Of a stretch of 64,000 nt of DNA, positions 61,158 to 64,000 are shown piece after piece. The first letter of the stretch is position 1. Each line of letters starts with the position of its first letter. The notes under the pieces are model-generated. The model saw nothing but the letters and a program-made list of their open reading frames with translations, did no database searches and was not told the origin of the DNA. The stretch comes from Paenibacillus sp. FSL R10-2782 (GTDB taxonomy: Bacteria; Bacillota; Bacilli; Paenibacillales; Paenibacillaceae). The stretch spans positions 2,781,001 to 2,845,000 of the forward strand of contig NZ_CP151951.1 in the NCBI RefSeq assembly GCF_038592985.1. Reading direction: 5' to 3'. Made by a program: the position numbers and the translations under genes.

Positions 61158-62702
61158 TCAGCTAATGGAGATATTGCCTTTAGCACGAACCTCTTTTCTG
61201 CCGAGTAGCTTATTCAACGCGTCGATATAAGCTCTGGCGCTGGCTTCCAAAATATCTGTACTCGCGCCTCTTCCGCGGGCAGTGAACTCTCCTTGTCTCA
61301 GAACAGTATGCACTTCACCCAGTGCATCCTTACCGTACGTTACAGATTGGATCGAATAATCTTCCAATTCCACTTCTTCACTACTGGCCTTGTCAATAGC
61401 ATGAAAAATCGCATCTACAGAGCCGTTGCCCATCGCCACTTCATCGATTGCTGTTCCATCCTGTTTAATCAGTCGAATGGATGCTACCGGAACCGACTGA
61501 TTGCCATAGGATACCTGGATGGAATCCAACGTGTAAATTTGAGGAGAGGTGCTGCGGCTCTCATCCATCAGGACGAGCAAATCTTCATCCAGCACCTGTT
61601 TTTTCTTGTCCATCAAGATTTTAAATTTACGGAACGCCTCCTGAAGCTGCTCTTCTGTCAAAGCATCAAACCCCATGTCTGCCAGCTTTTCCTTGAATGC
61701 ATGCCGACCTGAGTGCTTGCCAAGTACAAGCTTACTCGTCTTCAAGCCGATGCGCTCCGGGGAAACGATTTCATATGTCGTACGCTCCTTGAGCATTCCG
61801 TCCTGGTGGATACCAGACTCGTGGGAAAAGGCATTCGCTCCAACAATGGCCTTGTTCCCTGGTACGGCCATCCCGGTGCGTTTGCTCACCAGACGACTGG
61901 TAGCATAAAATTCCTCCAGAACGAGATCCGTTTTTGCGTCATACAGCTCGGTTCTCGTATCAAGGGCGAGCGCGACCTCCTCCACCGGTGTATTTCCGGC
62001 ACGTTCCCCGATGCCATTGATTGTACCTTCAAATTGATCTACACCATTACGGATAGCCGCAAGTGTGTTAGCTGTTGCCATCCCGAGATCATCATGACAG
62101 TGGGTGCTGAGCTGTATCTTTTCGATGCCAGGCACCTGGGCTTTTACCACTCTGAACATTTCACCGAACTGATCTGGTGAAGCATAACCAACAGTATCCG
62201 GCAGATTAACGACCGTTGCTCCAGCCCGGATCGCCATATCCACGACCTCGCAAATAAAGTCCAACTCGGTACGACTGGCATCCTCCGCCGAAAATTCCAC
62301 CTTGTCAAAATACTTGCGCCCATAACGAATGGCTGCGGCTGCGGTTTCCAGTACCTTCGTCTTGTCCATTCGCAGCTTGTGCTGGCGGTGAATGGGTGAG
62401 GTAGCCAGAAACAGATGAAGACAAGCGTCCTCCGCTCCCCTCAGCGCCTCTCTGACCGCATCTATATCCTGCTCTTTCGACCGCGCAAAACCAACCAAGG
62501 TTGAATTAGTAACCTGTTTGGCAATCTCCTGCATGCTGAATATCTCACCTGGCGAGGTAGCCGGAAAACCGGTTTCTATCCGATCTACGCCCAATTTTTG
62601 CAGTTGAAGGGCAATTTCGACCTTTTCTGTACTGGTCAGACTAACTCCTGGTGATTGTTCTCCATCTCTTAACGTTGTGTCCAACACCCATATTTTGCGC
62701 AT
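61158..62702 (-). CDS. leuA: 2-isopropylmalate synthase
   Basis: 514 residues. DRE-TIM barrel: LDTTLRDGEQSPGVSLTSTE, VNLPDTVGYASPDQFGEMFR, STHCHDDLGMATANTLAAIR (metal His pair) and NGIGERAGNTPVEEV. The C-terminal LeuA dimer/allosteric domain follows (SIRLIKQDGTAIDEVAMGNG, VHTVLRQGEFTARGRGASTD), so leucine feedback is expected. It condenses acetyl-CoA with 2-oxoisovalerate, the first step of leucine synthesis. It stands apart from leuBCD and ilv genes, and I see no T-box or leader peptide in the 100 bases upstream. Confidence 0.95.
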   Translation of the reverse strand: MRKIWVLDTTLRDGEQSPGVSLTSTEKVEIALQLQKLGVDRIETGFPATSPGEIFSMQEIAKQVTNSTLVGFARSKEQDIDAVREALRGAEDACLHLFLATSPIHRQHKLRMDKTKVLETAAAAIRYGRKYFDKVEFSAEDASRTELDFICEVVDMAIRAGATVVNLPDTVGYASPDQFGEMFRVVKAQVPGIEKIQLSTHCHDDLGMATANTLAAIRNGVDQFEGTINGIGERAGNTPVEEVALALDTRTELYDAKTDLVLEEFYATSRLVSKRTGMAVPGNKAIVGANAFSHESGIHQDGMLKERTTYEIVSPERIGLKTSKLVLGKHSGRHAFKEKLADMGFDALTEEQLQEAFRKFKILMDKKKQVLDEDLLVLMDESRSTSPQIYTLDSIQVSYGNQSVPVASIRLIKQDGTAIDEVAMGNGSVDAIFHAIDKASSEEVELEDYSIQSVTYGKDALGEVHTVLRQGEFTARGRGASTDILEASARAYIDALNKLLGRKEVRAKGNISIS

Positions 62703-62801
62703 TCAGAACCCACCTTTGGTTTTATTGTAGGAGATGCTCGATATAAAAGATTTACAATTCAATACATTCATCCGATCATCTGATGTTTAGGATTAAAAAA
62801 A

Positions 62802-63512
62802 TTATGAATGTTCCAAATGCTTTTGCAGTTCCAGCTTGGTGCCGTCCAAATGCTGAATGCTGTACAGTTCGGCAGCTTTGGCATCCTGATCTCGGATCGC
62901 CTCATAAATTTTCTCATGCTGAAGTGTAAAAGGATTTTGCATCGCCGGATCGGTTATGAGATTTTTTAACGTCTTCCGAATCGCCTCTACAAAGCTGCGA
63001 TACACATCTGTAAGCACTTTATTACGTGTAGCCCCTGCAACAGCCAAGTGAAAAGTGATATCCGCATCCAGATACTCGTTCAAATCCCCAGCGGCCAATG
63101 TCACGGCACGACGGTCCAACGCCTCACGCATCAAGCGTAAATCCTCATCCTTACGTCGTAAAGCAGCCAGCCTGGCAATTTCCAGTTCCAACACACTCCG
63201 CACCTCATAGACCTCAATAATTTCAGCGCGGCTCAGTCGGTAATCCAAAGGCTCTTGGGAAGTCGTCGGTTGGCTGACAAAGGTTCCGTGTCCTTGTTTT
63301 TTCTCTAATAGACCGGCATGTACGAGAACGCTGACCGCTTCACGCACTGTGGAACGCCCTACTCCAAAAAGCTTCATCAGCTCAGGCTCTGTTGGAATTT
63401 TTGTACCCACATCCCATTCACCAACAGCAATTTTTCGTTGCAGCTGTTCAGCCACCTCATCGGCAATTTGCTTGCGTTTGACGGCTTGAAAAGGCACCAT
63501 TTCCTGATTCAT
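62802..63512 (-). CDS. FadR/GntR-family regulator with FCD domain
   Basis: 236 residues after GGAGATGATCAG. Winged helix (QIADEVAEQLQRKIAVGEWD, GTKIPTEPELMKLFGVGRST, VREAVSVLVHAGLLEKKQGH) followed by an all-helical FCD domain (EIIEVYEVRSVLELEIARLA, LNEYLDADITFHLAVAGATR, TLQHEKIYEAIRDQDAKAAE) whose His and Asp residues usually bind a metal and an organic acid. Such proteins control sugar-acid or carboxylate catabolism. No obvious target operon is in the window; it is 100 bases upstream of leuA on the same strand, which may be chance. Confidence 0.9.
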   Translation of the reverse strand: MNQEMVPFQAVKRKQIADEVAEQLQRKIAVGEWDVGTKIPTEPELMKLFGVGRSTVREAVSVLVHAGLLEKKQGHGTFVSQPTTSQEPLDYRLSRAEIIEVYEVRSVLELEIARLAALRRKDEDLRLMREALDRRAVTLAAGDLNEYLDADITFHLAVAGATRNKVLTDVYRSFVEAIRKTLKNLITDPAMQNPFTLQHEKIYEAIRDQDAKAAELYSIQHLDGTKLELQKHLEHS

Positions 63513-63637
63513 CTGATCATCTCCTGTTTCGTATCATACTATAGCGGCTTGCCATCCTGCAACCTGTTTTTATTTTCCCTTCCTCTCCTTATCAGGCTTC
63601 TGCCTGTAATACTTGTCTTCGCACCTCTCCCATCAAC

Positions 63638-63678
63638 AAAATAAGCCCGTACCGTTAGAAACGATACAGGCTTATTTT
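63638..63678. terminator. Bidirectional terminator
   Basis: AAAATAAGCC pairs with GGCTTATTTT around CGTACCGTTAGAAACGATACA, whose own CGT/ACG bases extend the stem. Confidence 0.85.
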
Positions 63679-63691
63679 GATAAAATATAGG

Positions 63692-64000
63692 CTAGGATTT
63701 AGATTGTGCAGGTGTGACACAATATAAACGGCTGGTTGCTTCAAAAATATGGCCTGGAGCAAGCGCAATCAGTCCGATATCCTCCGCTGGCAAATCCGGA
63801 CGATTCGGCGCATTGATCATGTTCATTTGCGGCTCAGGACAGATGAATTCCTTGTTCGCTTTATTATTCCAGATCATCCAATGCTTATAGGCCGTGCCTA
63901 CATCGTATACTAGAGTAGCGCCTGTCTTAGTGTGTGTCAGTTCCATATAGTTGCGTCCATTTTGCGGAGCTGCCGTGTAATGATTATCCATGGAGGCAAA
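63692..64000 (-). CDS. Aldose 1-epimerase family, C-terminal part (5' cut by window)
   Basis: The frame is open to the window edge, with three codons before the first visible ATG, so the gene starts outside. The segment reads NYMELTHTKTGATLVYDVGT, YKHWMIWNNKANKEFICPEP, QMNMINAPNRPDLPAEDIGL and ALAPGHIFEATSRLYC. PEP and the following Asn-rich loop with a late Gly-x-x-hydrophobic strand match the end of galactose mutarotase-like proteins, including the catalytic Glu region (FICPEP). It would interconvert sugar anomers. Confidence 0.75.
   Translation of the reverse strand, partial: FASMDNHYTAAPQNGRNYMELTHTKTGATLVYDVGTAYKHWMIWNNKANKEFICPEPQMNMINAPNRPDLPAEDIGLIALAPGHIFEATSRLYCVTPAQSKS

Noticed and set aside
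62703..62801. T-box or leader peptide before leuA
   Set aside because: The 100-base gap has no AGGGTGGNACCGCG-type T-box sequence and no leucine-rich short frame with terminator.

Overview
The window reads as the chromosome of a low-to-mid GC Firmicute of the Paenibacillus polymyxa group. Support: a secreted GH16 lichenase next to a GH43/CBM6 arabinoxylan hydrolase (the gluB-xynD arrangement known from P. polymyxa), strong AGGAGG ribosome binding sites, a guanidine-I riboswitch, Bacillus-type PaiA, YybA, CatDE and LmrA homologues, and a large nonribosomal peptide synthetase (NRPS) locus. No rRNA, tRNA or CRISPR array was seen.

The left half (about 1-32400) is accessory and heavily decayed. 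It holds a broken SDR/SnoaL/monooxygenase group, a truncated solute-binding protein fused to repeats resembling a Tn7-type transposon end, lichenase plus an xynD pseudogene, the riboswitch-controlled guanidinium exporter pair, a doubly frameshifted paiA, a LysR/DapA-family pair, a decayed MFS pump, an HxlR/arginase-family pair, a lipoprotein amidase, IS3 and polyketide-gene remnants, a phosphotransferase, an Old-Yellow-Enzyme reductase and an LmrA/LmrB-like pair. From 25932 to 32913 an ABC uptake operon has been cut open: the solute-binding gene and the last ATPase gene lie 5.7 kb apart. Between them are scrambled remnants, a GC-rich island (TetR, F420-type NADP reductase, SDR) and a 1066-bp Tn3-family deletion derivative with well-matched inverted repeats.

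The right half (32880-64000) is mostly intact. It runs through a MATE exporter, catalase, APS kinase, then a three-gene ADP-ribose operon (Nudix regulator/hydrolase, NADAR, PARG-like macrodomain protein with an in-frame amber codon). Next come a GT17-like glycosyltransferase translationally coupled to two NRPS genes, a DUF1835 gene, glutaminase, a catDE-like quinone-stress operon with a divergent cupin regulator, a phosphodiester glycosidase, a K+/H+ antiporter, fumarase, 2-isopropylmalate synthase, a FadR-type regulator and the end of an aldose epimerase.

The most promising undescribed system is the NRPS locus (39289-52139). It has only three adenylation domains in an order A-T-C* / halfC-A-T-E-C-A-T-C, no thioesterase, an unusual HHAICDR condensation-like domain, and a coupled glycosyltransferase. 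This suggests a short hydrophobic peptide with a D-residue, released by a terminal condensation-type domain and perhaps glycosylated. The ADP-ribose operon is the second candidate. All functions are inferred from sequence features alone; no database search was run.
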